Source: Oscillospiraceae bacterium
GTDB lineage: Bacteria > Bacillota > Clostridia > Oscillospirales > SIG627
Assembly (NCBI GenBank): GCA_015063985.1
Contig: SVTC01000020.1
Coordinates: forward strand, 1-42,742
DNA: 42,742 nt
Reading direction: 5' to 3'
Under the pieces are notes generated by a model. The model saw nothing but the letters and a program-made list of their open reading frames with translations, did no database searches and was not told the DNA's origin. Positions 1 through 6,966 of this stretch are shown in pieces. The translations under genes and the position numbers were made by a program. Every line of letters begins with the position of its first letter. Position 1 is the first letter of the stretch.

Positions 1-127
1 GGCGGCAAAAGTGGCAAAGGCAATAGGCTTGAGTATACGAAAGCCAGCGGCTTGAGCCGCTGGCCGGTAGTATTGGGCTTTTAGCCCTTGTGCATACCAC
101 CCGTTTGACGGGTGGTTATGATTTTAT
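1..127 (+). mobile_element. Probable right end of an IS200/IS605-type element (partial)
   Basis: An open frame runs from base 1 to a TAG at 82-84 and ends ...KASGLSRWPVVLGF, resembling the variable tail of TnpB-type proteins. Two strong hairpins follow closely: CCAGCGGC/GCCGCTGG at 44-63, inside the reading frame, and ACCACCCG-TTTGA-CGGGTGGT at about 97-118, followed by an AT-rich stretch. Subterminal hairpins just beyond tnpB are the normal architecture of IS200/IS605 right ends and of the omega-RNA region. No transposase motif is visible because the window starts too late, so the assignment rests on hairpin form and position. Confidence 0.4.
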
Positions 128-170
128 AAAAAAACAGCAAACAGCATTATTGAGTGATACTTAATGCTGC
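128..170 (-). terminator. Rho-independent terminator of the truncated minus-strand gene
   Basis: On the minus strand a CAGCATTA/TAATGCTG hairpin (142-169) is followed by a T-rich run corresponding to the A-run at 128-134. It lies directly after the stop codon of the remnant at 160-350, so that remnant kept its own transcription end. Confidence 0.45.
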
Positions 171-350
171 GTCTGTTGCTTTTTGAAGATCCGGAATTTC
201 TCGGGAATCAAAGGAAGCTCGCTTTCTTTCCGGGTCCACATGATCACGCCGTCAAATTCCTTCATATACAGTTGAAATTCCTTATCTTTCTCTTCGTTAA
301 CTCTGAACCGATGTGTGTATAAGACCGTCCGTGAATGGAGTCTGAAAACA
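160..350 (-). pseudogene. Truncated paralogue of the TIM-barrel-like gene at 5059-5865
   Basis: The minus strand encodes about 59 in-frame residues that match residues 135-192 of the intact protein at 5059-5865, including VLYT, VNEE.DKEF, EFDGVIMWT and PLIPEKFRIFKKQ. DNA identity to 5292-5460 is high. After FKKQ the frame reads a few unrelated residues and stops. The N-terminal half ends abruptly near 350, where the plus-strand promoter at 362 begins, and the C-terminal quarter is missing. There is no start codon or ribosome binding site. I infer a deletion relic from a duplicated copy of the GH3/TIM-barrel cassette found at 3038-5865. Confidence 0.8.
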
Positions 351-361
351 CAGAATAACTA

Positions 362-390
362 TTGACTTTTTTATTTTAATATGGTACTAT
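362..390 (+). promoter_or_regulatory. Promoter of the xylA-chimera operon
   Basis: TTGACT (362-367), a 17-bp spacer, then TACTAT (385-390), preceded by TG one base upstream (extended -10). A degenerate LacI-type half-palindrome TAAAGCGTTTTA (390-401) begins on the last base of the -10, so a bound repressor would cover the transcription start. Confidence 0.65.
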
Positions 391-532
391 AAAGCGTTTT
401 AAATTTTGTTTTAGACGTTAAAAATATTTCGGAGCTTGCTCGGGATAGATTTCGCTCCGATGAGTTACAGTAGTAAAAAGAAATCCAAGATAAAAAAGAG
501 GAAAAAATTATGTGGACAGAACAACAGCTTCG
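391..532 (+). repeat. Leader repeat, copy 1 (with 3043-3182)
   Basis: About 140 bp nearly identical to 3043-3182. The block spans the operator-like AAAGCGTTTT, the motif TTTTAGACGTTAAAAATATTTC, a TCGGAGC/GCTCCGA hairpin (430-460), the ribosome binding site and the first eight codons (MWTEQQLR). Differences are a few substitutions and a two-base indel before the ribosome binding site. Beyond the eighth codon the copies are unrelated. Confidence 0.9.
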
Positions 533-998
533 GGTGGCGGCCGTGAACGGTATGCTCGGCTTTATCGACGCCAACCGGGGCGATACCCTTCTTGGCCGGG
601 ATACCCACGAATTCCCCTACGACGTGTACGAAAGCACCCTGTGTATGTACGAGGTGCTGAAGGCCGAGGGCTTAACGGGCGGCTTTAATTTCGACGCTAA
701 GACCCGCCGCGCCGGTAACACCCCCCGGGATATGTTCCACGCCTATATCCCGGCTATGGACACCTTTGCCCCGGGGCTTATCAAGGCCGCAGAGCTTATT
801 CAGGATGGGTGCCCGGAGGAGTTTGTGGCCCAAAGATATGCCGGCTTCTCCGGCGAGCCGGGGCAAAAGATTCGCGCCGGCCGGGCTACTCTTTCCGAGC
901 TTGCCCAACGGGCCGCCGATATGGGGGTGTGTCCCATGCCCCAAAGCGGCCGCCGGGAATACCTCCAAAACGCGTTGAACCGCATTCTGTTTAGATGA
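510..998 (+). pseudogene. Xylose isomerase C-terminal fragment fused to GH3 leader codons
   Basis: The 162-residue product starts MWTEQQLR, identical to the start of the GH3 protein at 3160. From residue 9 it is the last third of xylose isomerase: NGMLGFIDANRGD, GRDTHEFP, GGFNFDAKTRR, AMDTFAPGL, QRYAGF and QSGR. Full-length XylA has about 440 residues. The N-terminal part carrying the catalytic His and the Glu/Glu/His metal ligands is absent. The usual metal-binding D-T-D reads D-T-H here, and the preceding Trp is Arg. The fragment cannot form a normal active site. The splice lies at or near AGCTTCG (526-532), plausibly shared by GH3 (QLR) and an ancestral xylA (typically ELR), so microhomology-driven fusion is likely. 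It has an intact promoter and ribosome binding site. A metagenome assembly chimera is the alternative. Confidence 0.85.
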
Positions 999-1012
999 TA
1001 GGGGAGTAGATC

Positions 1013-2875
1013 ATGAAATACCGGATACATACCTTTTCTGATTTCGGCCGGGTGTGCTATGCTGACGGCAGTGTGGAGTTTGTGGCAAAGGATGGCTGCG
1101 ACAACGCCGGCTTTTCCCTTTCCTTTTCCTTTCCCGAGTGGGAGCCGGACACCTACGTGTTTTTGCCTGCCTGCGCTTACGACGGCAACCGCATCCGCCG
1201 GGTAACGCGCCGCTATCCTCCGGTCTATCTTCCCCGGGAGCTGGGGGCCGATCCGGAGCCCTTGATGTCCACCGTGCCGGCCCTGGAGCCCGACGGAAGC
1301 GGTACCATAGAGGTGACCTCTGCCGATTGCTCGGTTCCCGCCGTGGGCCTTTTCTACCCTCAAAAACAACAGGCCTTCTTCGTTTTTTGCCAACAGCAAT
1401 GTAAGGATAAAAACGTGGGCTTGACTGTGGAAAAGGGGAAAATAACCCTTCAGTATCCGGCTATGCGTCGGGCCTCCTACGTTCATTGCCGCCCCTACGA
1501 TATGTGGGAAAAGCTGGATAGCGGTGTGTCGGTGGAAAAAGGAGAGGCCCTTTCCTCGTCTATTGTGATCAAAGAGTACGCCTGCTCCTCGGTAACGGAG
1601 TTTTTCCGAATCTTTTTTGGTATCCGCAAATGCCTTTTGGCCGATGAGCGCCAGCCCAACCAATATACCCGCGCCCTGTGGGAGCTTATGGAAAGCCGAT
1701 TGAACGAGGTCAACTGGAGCGGTCGGTTTTACGGTCACGATGGGGTCAAGGAGGCCCAGACCTGGTATATGGGCTGGTCGGGCGGGGGAATGGTAACGGC
1801 GGCGCTGTTGAAAAACGGCCGGCCCCAGACCGTCCGGCGCGCGGAAATGACCCTGGATCATATGACTTCCCATTTCACGCCCAACGGTTTTTTTGCTATG
1901 ACTGCGTGCGATACCTATCTGCTGGATGACTCCTTTGGTAAGGAGCACCTGAAAAACGCTATGCTGGTGCGCCGGCAAAGCGACGCTTTGTATTTTCTCT
2001 TTAAGCAGTTTGATCTGGTAAGCCCCAAGCCCCAATGGGTGGCCGCCGCCAAGGGCGTGTCCGATGTTTTGGCCGATCTGTACCGTCGCTACGAAAGCTT
2101 CGGGCAGTACGTGGATCAAGAAACCGGAGAGATGATGTTTGGCGGCACCGCCAGTGCCGCTTCGGCCATCGGAGCCCTGGCCAGGGCTGGGCAGTTCTTT
2201 GAAGACGAGGGCTATCTCGCCGTGGCACGACAGGCCGGGGAACAGTACTATCGCCGCTTCGTGGCTAAGGGCCTTACCTACGGCGGCCCAAGCGAGGCCA
2301 TGTGCTCGCCGGACAGCGAAAGCTGTTACGCCATGCTGGAAAGCATGATGGTCCTCTATGAGGTTACCAAAGAGGAAAAATGGCTAAACTACGCCAAGGA
2401 CAGTGCCCATCTGTTCTCCACTTGGGTGGTGACCTACCGTTTTCGCTTCCCTGAGCACACGGAATTTGCCCGCCTGGGCATCAATACCGTGGGCAGCGTG
2501 TTTGCCAACGTGCAAAACAAGCACTCCGCTCCGGGCATCTGCTCCGCCTCCGGAGACGCTCTGTATAAGCTCTACCGCTACACCGGCAACAGGGCGTATC
2601 TGGAGCTGCTGCAGGATATTGCCTCCTTTATTCCCCAATGCGTGTCTACTGCTCAGAAGCCCATACGCACCACCGGTAAGCGCCCGGACGAATATCCCCC
2701 CGAAAAGCAGGTTCAGACCCCCGGTGCCATCAACGAGCGCGTCAATATGAGCGATTGGGAGCCTACTCGCGTGGGCGGCGTGTTCTACGGCTCCTGCAAC
2801 TGGTGCGAGACTGCCCTTTTGCTTACCTTCTCAGAGCTGATCTGGAACGAGAACGTAGATCTGGAGCTTACCTGA
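1013..2875 (+). CDS. Six-hairpin-glycosidase-like protein, function unknown
   Basis: A 620-residue protein starting 14 bp after the xylA fragment behind GGGGAG, so it is in the same operon. It has no signal peptide. The N-terminal ~200 residues look like a beta-sandwich. From about residue 225 it is helical with Trp/Tyr-rich repeats such as ALWELMESRL, SESCYAMLESMMVLYEVT and SGDALYKLYRYTGNRAYLE, typical of (alpha/alpha)6 toroids in GH88/105/127-like enzymes. No catalytic signature was recognised, so the family stays open. Codons are dominated by GCC, CCC and GGC, unlike genes to its right, which suggests transfer from a higher-G+C relative. A terminator follows. Confidence 0.75.
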   Translation: MKYRIHTFSDFGRVCYADGSVEFVAKDGCDNAGFSLSFSFPEWEPDTYVFLPACAYDGNRIRRVTRRYPPVYLPRELGADPEPLMSTVPALEPDGSGTIEVTSADCSVPAVGLFYPQKQQAFFVFCQQQCKDKNVGLTVEKGKITLQYPAMRRASYVHCRPYDMWEKLDSGVSVEKGEALSSSIVIKEYACSSVTEFFRIFFGIRKCLLADERQPNQYTRALWELMESRLNEVNWSGRFYGHDGVKEAQTWYMGWSGGGMVTAALLKNGRPQTVRRAEMTLDHMTSHFTPNGFFAMTACDTYLLDDSFGKEHLKNAMLVRRQSDALYFLFKQFDLVSPKPQWVAAAKGVSDVLADLYRRYESFGQYVDQETGEMMFGGTASAASAIGALARAGQFFEDEGYLAVARQAGEQYYRRFVAKGLTYGGPSEAMCSPDSESCYAMLESMMVLYEVTKEEKWLNYAKDSAHLFSTWVVTYRFRFPEHTEFARLGINTVGSVFANVQNKHSAPGICSASGDALYKLYRYTGNRAYLELLQDIASFIPQCVSTAQKPIRTTGKRPDEYPPEKQVQTPGAINERVNMSDWEPTRVGGVFYGSCNWCETALLLTFSELIWNENVDLELT

Positions 2876-2894
2876 CCCTTTGATCCGACGACAA

Positions 2895-2930
2895 AAAGGG
2901 CTGAGTCAATAAGTCTCAGCCCCTTCTTTT
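2895..2930 (+). terminator. Terminator after the 620-residue gene
   Basis: GGGCTGAG (2898-2905) pairs with CTCAGCCC (2915-2922), followed by CTTCTTTT. It separates the high-G+C operon from the GH3 promoter. Confidence 0.85.
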
Positions 2931-2955
2931 GAGGTTTTCCGAGCCGTTTTCCGAC

Positions 2956-2984
2956 TTGACTTTTCCCTTCCTTCGTGGTACAAT
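2956..2984 (+). promoter_or_regulatory. Promoter of the GH3 gene
   Basis: TTGACT (2956-2961), a 17-bp spacer, TACAAT (2979-2984) with an extended -10 TGG. The shared pattern TTGACTTTT...TGGTAC.AT with the promoter at 362-390 indicates common ancestry. Here about 60 bp separate the -10 from the operator, so the palindrome lies in the transcribed leader. Confidence 0.75.
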
Positions 2985-3037
2985 TTTTTCGATTAAAAAG
3001 AGCGTAACCGTAGTGAAAAGGAAGGTGTTTTTTTAGT

Positions 3038-3057
3038 AATTCAAAACGTTTTGAATT
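3038..3057. promoter_or_regulatory. 20-bp perfect palindrome, LacI-family operator
   Basis: AATTCAAAACGTTTTGAATT is a perfect inverted repeat centred on CG, the classic form of LacI/GalR-family (including CcpA-like) operators. It sits about 47 bp downstream of the predicted start of transcription, where bound repressor would act as a roadblock. A degenerate form is at 390-401. The only LacI-type regulator in the window is at 31832-32755; whether it binds here is unknown. Confidence 0.7.
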
Positions 3058-3182
3058 TTGTTTTAGACGTTAAAAATATTTCGGAGCTTGCTCGGGATAG
3101 ATTTCGCTCCGATGAGTTACAGTAGTAAAAAGAAATCCAAGAAAAAAGAGGAAAAAATTATGTGGACAGAACAACAGCTTCG
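3043..3182 (+). repeat. Leader repeat, copy 2 (with 391-532)
   Basis: This is the presumed original copy, because its eight shared codons continue into an intact GH3 gene. It carries the right part of the palindrome, the TCGGAGC/GCTCCGA hairpin (3081-3112), the ribosome binding site AAGAGGAAAAA and the first codons. The hairpin has no T-run after it, so it is not an obvious terminator; it may be an mRNA-stability or regulatory leader. Confidence 0.9.
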
Positions 3183-4767
3183 TGCGGGAATCGACAACTT
3201 GACCTTGGACCAGTTGGTGGGACAGACCTTATGCTACTCCACCGGCTCGTTTACTGACGAGCAGTACGACCAACTCGTCCGGAGGACTATGCCCGGAAGT
3301 GTCTTTCACGGTATGGTCACCGAAGAGCGTAAGGCAGCGTTGATGCGTTCTCAAAACAAATATTGCCCCGTTCCCACTATGTTTGTGGCAGACGTGGAGA
3401 ACGGAACCGGCGCCGTAGCGGGAGGCGTGTCCTTGCCCTATGCAATGGCATGGGGTGCCGCCGACGATCCCGACCTGATCCGTCGCGCCCATCACGCGGT
3501 TGCTCTGCGTTGCCGTCAGGATAACCTTCACATGGCATTGGCTCCGGTAGTGGATATCAACTATAATTTTCGCAGCAGCGTACTGAACGTCCGTGCCGTT
3601 TCCGATAGCCCCGATCAGGTCATTAAAATGACTCGCGCCGCTGTAGATGGCTTCCAGCAGGACAACGTAATGGCGGCCTGCTGCAAGCATTTTCCGGGCG
3701 ACGGTATGGACGAGCGCAATCAGCATTTTATGACCACGGTCAACTCGATGTCCCGAGAAGAATGGATGGATACCTACGGCCGTGTGTATCGGGAAATGAT
3801 CAAGGCCGGCACTATGGCCATTATGGTTGCCCATATTGCTTTGCCCGCCTTTGACGAGAAAATTGACGACTATTTGGGCTATCCGCCTGCAACGTTAAGC
3901 AAAAACCTGATGACAGGCTTGCTTAAGGGTGAGCTGGGCTTTGACGGTTGTATTGTTTCGGATGCCTTGAGTATGATCGGCGCCTGCTCTATGATGCCCT
4001 CAGAGCGATTGGCCGTGGAATATCTGAAAGCCGGCGGAGATATGCTTTTGTTCCCCCTGCCTTCGGATTTTGATTGCATCAAGGCCGCCGTTGAAAGCGG
4101 GGAATTGCCCATAGAACGGTTGAAGGATGCCGTGCTTCGCATCTGGCGAATCAAAAATCAAGTGGGTCTGTTTGATCGGACCGAGCCGATCCAAGATCGG
4201 GCAGAGTCTGAAATATCTTCTCTTGCTCAAGAAATTGCTGAAAAGGCTATTACCGTGGTGCGTGACGCCGACGGCCTGGTGGCCAACGTTAAGCTCAAGC
4301 CCGGGGATAAGGTGTTGCACGTTTGCTCGTTCCCCGATACCAAAAATGCCAAGGACACGCAGCTTTCTACCATCGAGGAGGAGCTGAAGTCCCGTGGGAT
4401 CGAGGTGACCACCAAGATCAATCCCGGGCATTATGAGATCAAGGCCTGCATCGATGACTTCGACTACGTGCTGGTGAGCATTTGCTTTAACACGATGAAT
4501 AACGGCGGCGGCTCCATGCGCATCAGCTGGTCCAACGCTATGACCATGTGGCGTGCTTATTTGCTGAAGAATCCCCGTGTGATCATGGCCTCCTTCGGCG
4601 ACCCGTATAAGCTGTATGACTATCCCTATATGAGAACTTACTTGAATTGCTACGACAATTCTGCTAATACCCAAAGGGCGTACGTACGATTGCTGACGGG
4701 GGAGATAAAAGCAAGAGGAAAGAGTCCTATATCCTTTGACGGCTTTTTTGAAAGGGAGACCGACTGA
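3160..4767 (+). CDS. GH3 family glycosidase (beta-N-acetylhexosaminidase/beta-glucosidase type)
   Basis: A 535-residue cytoplasmic protein. GH3 enzymes hydrolyse terminal beta-linked GlcNAc, glucose or xylose by a retaining mechanism. KHFPGDG (residues 176-182) with a following His (189), and GFDGCIVSDALSM with the nucleophile Asp at 268, mark a NagZ-like GH3 barrel. Residues ~370-535 form the second alpha/beta domain. The NagZ Asp-Ser-His loop reads Asn-Gln-His here, so the acid/base arrangement may differ. An upstream in-frame ATG at 3088 falls in the leader; the ATG at 3160 is preferred because AAGAGGAAAAA precedes it and copy 1 of the leader starts there. The substrate cannot be read from sequence. 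Confidence 0.9.
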   Translation: MWTEQQLRAGIDNLTLDQLVGQTLCYSTGSFTDEQYDQLVRRTMPGSVFHGMVTEERKAALMRSQNKYCPVPTMFVADVENGTGAVAGGVSLPYAMAWGAADDPDLIRRAHHAVALRCRQDNLHMALAPVVDINYNFRSSVLNVRAVSDSPDQVIKMTRAAVDGFQQDNVMAACCKHFPGDGMDERNQHFMTTVNSMSREEWMDTYGRVYREMIKAGTMAIMVAHIALPAFDEKIDDYLGYPPATLSKNLMTGLLKGELGFDGCIVSDALSMIGACSMMPSERLAVEYLKAGGDMLLFPLPSDFDCIKAAVESGELPIERLKDAVLRIWRIKNQVGLFDRTEPIQDRAESEISSLAQEIAEKAITVVRDADGLVANVKLKPGDKVLHVCSFPDTKNAKDTQLSTIEEELKSRGIEVTTKINPGHYEIKACIDDFDYVLVSICFNTMNNGGGSMRISWSNAMTMWRAYLLKNPRVIMASFGDPYKLYDYPYMRTYLNCYDNSANTQRAYVRLLTGEIKARGKSPISFDGFFERETD

Positions 4768-4852
4768 CGTTTTTATCCCATACGGGGTACCCAAAGCGAG
4801 ATAAGAAACGGTGATAAAGCTATCCGAATGAGTAAGACTCTATAAATATTTT

Positions 4853-4886
4853 AAGACTCCCGAGCATTATGCTTGGGAGTCTTTTG
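4853..4886 (+). terminator. Terminator of the GH3 gene
   Basis: AGACTCCCGAGC (4854-4865) pairs with GCTTGGGAGTCT (4871-4882), followed by TTTT. The 4768-5058 gap holds this and the converging terminator at 4950-4980; I see no gene in it. Confidence 0.85.
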
Positions 4887-4949
4887 CAGTCGGACGAAAT
4901 TAGCCCGAAGGAATACAGACCCGTTTACGGGCGCTCGGAGAAAACAGAC

Positions 4950-4980
4950 AAAAAAGGCAGCCGCTCACGTGCGGCTGCCT
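4950..4980 (-). terminator. Terminator of the minus-strand gene at 5059
   Basis: AGGCAGCCGC/GCGGCTGCCT (4955-4980) followed, on the minus strand, by a T-run (the A-run at 4950-4955). Confidence 0.85.
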
Positions 4981-5058
4981 GAGATTGTAACGTGATACAA
5001 GGCATCGGATCAAGCGGTTGTCTTGAGCGGGATGACAGGGAATGAATTCTAAGCGTTA

Positions 5059-5865
5059 TTAACCGATGGTCTCGTCGCCGTGCTCGTCCATCCACTTACA
5101 AGCAACGTCATAAGCCTCGTAATCGAGGTCAGCCATTGTGTTGGTATGAAGCACGACTCCTTCGATCTCGCCCTTTAAAAGAAGGTCTCGGTAATAGTCG
5201 AGCTGCCATTTTACGGCATCACCCGTTGCCTGCTTGGCTTCACCGAAATTGTATAGGTAGCATCCCACCATACGGCGGGTATTGGGAGTTTGCTTTTTGA
5301 AGATCCGGAATTTCTCGGGAATCAAAGGAACGTCACTTTCTTTCCAGGTCCACATGATCACGCCGTCAAATTCGTCCATATAGGGCTGGAATTCTTTATC
5401 CTCCTCTTCATTCACTCCAAACTGATATGTGTACAAGACCATCCATGAATCAAGTCTGCGAACGCTGTTGTTATGTAGCTTTCGGTTAATGTCTTCAAGT
5501 GTAGATAAAGGAAATTCTTTATATCGGGGTATACCGTGGTTTAATACTTTAAAATCGTCTAAAACCACACAGGATATATTTGGAAATTCCTTGGCCTCTT
5601 CAATTATTTCATCTATCCTTTCGGGCTTTTGGCAAGCGACGAAGCATTCCCAGCCAACTTTATTTAAGGTCTTAAAGGATTTATTATACTGACGTCTGTT
5701 CACCTTTACTCCGACAGGTACCATAAACGTATTCCTTATGCCAAGGTAGAGGCAAGCCTCCATTGGTGTCATTCTCGAAACATCGGGACAGCCGTATTCG
5801 CCGGCGTTTTTGTTGTATCTTCCCTCCGGATGCCCCCAAAGCCAGAATTTGTCTCGCAGTATCAT
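5059..5865 (-). CDS. TIM-barrel-like protein of unknown function
   Basis: A 268-residue soluble protein without signal peptide, start supported by GAGGGAAATAAAATG. Alternating strand/helix segments (FMVPVGV, CFVACQ, SCVVLDDFK, DSWMVLYTY, DGVIMWTWKE, MVGCYLYNF, EGVVLHTNT) suggest an eight-fold barrel like those of glycosidase superfamilies. VVLDDF, WTWKE and VVLHTNT are candidate active-site strand ends, but no known catalytic signature is present. A truncated paralogue lies at 160-350, immediately left of a copy of the GH3 leader, implying that this gene and the GH3 gene once formed a duplicated unit. It faces the GH3 gene and is divergent from the AraC gene at 5984. Confidence 0.7.
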   Translation of the reverse strand: MILRDKFWLWGHPEGRYNKNAGEYGCPDVSRMTPMEACLYLGIRNTFMVPVGVKVNRRQYNKSFKTLNKVGWECFVACQKPERIDEIIEEAKEFPNISCVVLDDFKVLNHGIPRYKEFPLSTLEDINRKLHNNSVRRLDSWMVLYTYQFGVNEEEDKEFQPYMDEFDGVIMWTWKESDVPLIPEKFRIFKKQTPNTRRMVGCYLYNFGEAKQATGDAVKWQLDYYRDLLLKGEIEGVVLHTNTMADLDYEAYDVACKWMDEHGDETIG

Positions 5866-5882
5866 TTTATTTCCCTCTTTTC

Positions 5883-5913
5883 TAAATCCGAAATGTGTGA
5901 TATAATGGATTTA
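5883..5913. promoter_or_regulatory. Inverted repeat flanking a TATAAT box in a divergent control region
   Basis: TAAATCC (5883-5889) and GGATTTA (5907-5913) are inverted around TATAAT (5901-5906) in the 112-bp gap between two divergent genes. No good -35 is present for the plus-strand TATAAT, as expected of a regulated promoter. It is a candidate site for the AraC protein encoded at 5984. Confidence 0.4.
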
Positions 5914-5920
5914 CGGATAT

Positions 5921-5949
5921 ATTATATATTCTCTTTCTTTGTTTTACAA
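5921..5949 (-). promoter_or_regulatory. Promoter of the 5059-5865 gene
   Basis: On the minus strand, TTGTAA (5949-5944), 17 bp, TATAAT (5926-5921). Confidence 0.6.
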
Positions 5950-5983
5950 TGAAAATTGCAGTATTTAGTATGGAGATATGAGT

Positions 5984-6787
5984 ATGGTAAAAATCAAAGA
6001 ACTCAGTCGCGCAAGGCTATCCAAGGAGCTTTTGCTCAAGCTTTTCAACTGCGGAGCTGCAAGGCTTGACAGCTCCTGGCACGGTGTGGTTTCCTGCTCA
6101 CCCGTATCAAGGCTCTACTTTGTTAAAAGGGGGAGCTTTTACCTTATTCTAAAGGGAAAAAGAGTAGAGTTGACAGAAGGAGGGTGGTATCTTATCCCCT
6201 GCAGCAGCAGCTATGAATACGGTTGTGAAGGTGATACGGAGCAATTATTCTTTCATCTTAATCTGATGGGGGACGATAGGATCGACGTTTTTGAAAAGCA
6301 GTCCTGCCCTCTTGCTTTAAAAGAGGATCAAGGGACTGCGGCAGAGATCGAAGAGCAGCTTTGCGGTGAGGATTGTATTTCGGCATTGGGGATAAAGAAT
6401 AACGTGATGCGTATTCTTTTGAGGATGATAAAAGAGCATAGTATAGACGTAAGCGGCACCGGGTATTCCGCCTGCGTTATAAAGGCGATGGATCATATTG
6501 ATAAAAATCTTTCCGAGACCCTTACCATAAAGGGCATTTCCGAGGCGATCTTCGTATCGGAAAGCACCCTCACGAAGCATTTTCGCAGAGAGCTCAATAC
6601 CTCGGTAAACCGCTACGTTGACGAGTTGATACTTACCCGCGCCGCTCAGATGCTGGCAGAGGGACAGTGTTCCTTAAATACCGTAAGCAACCGTTTCGGA
6701 TTTTGCGACCAATTCTATTTTTCCAGAAAGTTTAAGGCGAGATTCGGTGTATCTCCAAGCGAATACAAAAGAACGCTGAATATCTGA
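5984..6787 (+). CDS. AraC-family transcriptional regulator
   Basis: 267 residues. The N-terminal ~140 form a cupin-type sensor (YFVKRGSFYLILKGKRVELTEGGWYLIP). The C-terminal ~100 hold the double helix-turn-helix (LTIKGISEAIFVSESTLTKH then NTVSNRFGFCDQFYFSRKFK, FGVSPSEYKR). Such proteins activate neighbouring sugar genes on binding a ligand. An upstream ATG at 5978 is only 2-3 bases from the GGAG at 5972; the ATG at 5984, eight bases away, is the better start. It is divergent from the TIM-barrel-like gene, its most likely target. Confidence 0.88.
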   Translation: MVKIKELSRARLSKELLLKLFNCGAARLDSSWHGVVSCSPVSRLYFVKRGSFYLILKGKRVELTEGGWYLIPCSSSYEYGCEGDTEQLFFHLNLMGDDRIDVFEKQSCPLALKEDQGTAAEIEEQLCGEDCISALGIKNNVMRILLRMIKEHSIDVSGTGYSACVIKAMDHIDKNLSETLTIKGISEAIFVSESTLTKHFRRELNTSVNRYVDELILTRAAQMLAEGQCSLNTVSNRFGFCDQFYFSRKFKARFGVSPSEYKRTLNI

Positions 6788-6795
6788 TCCTGATT

Positions 6796-6826
6796 AAAGC
6801 ACTTACCAAATGGCGGGTGCTTTTTT
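6796..6826 (+). terminator. Terminator of the AraC gene
   Basis: AAAGCAC (6796-6802) pairs with GTGCTTT (6817-6823) in a T-run. Confidence 0.7.
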
Positions 6827-6911
6827 GCGGACTTGGCCTGCGGCTTTAAATCGCGTTTTGCGAGGTGTACAAGCCGCAAGGTGCTTTACGCTTGGGCTTT
6901 TAATATTTAAA

Positions 6912-6944
6912 ATCAAAAGGAGACGGATCGACCGCCTCCTTTAT
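6912..6944 (-). terminator. Terminator of the EamA transporter gene
   Basis: AAAGGAG.CGG...CCG.CTCCTTT (6916-6942) with a TTTTGATTTT run on its minus-strand side, just past the transporter stop codon. Confidence 0.7.
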
Positions 6945-6966
6945 TAACTGTATTTTCAAGTATGGC

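Noticed and set aside
800-2119. A 439-codon open frame on the minus strand
   Set aside because: It lies antisense to the xylA fragment and 620-residue gene in the high-G+C block, where antisense stops are rare. It has no ribosome binding site and its product is low-complexity Gly/His/Arg-rich without family motifs.
3088-3159. N-terminal extension MLGIDFAPMSYSSKKKSKKK of the GH3 protein
   Set aside because: It overlaps the leader hairpin, lacks a ribosome binding site, and the repeat copy at 391-532 has a two-base indel that breaks the same frame before the shared ATG.
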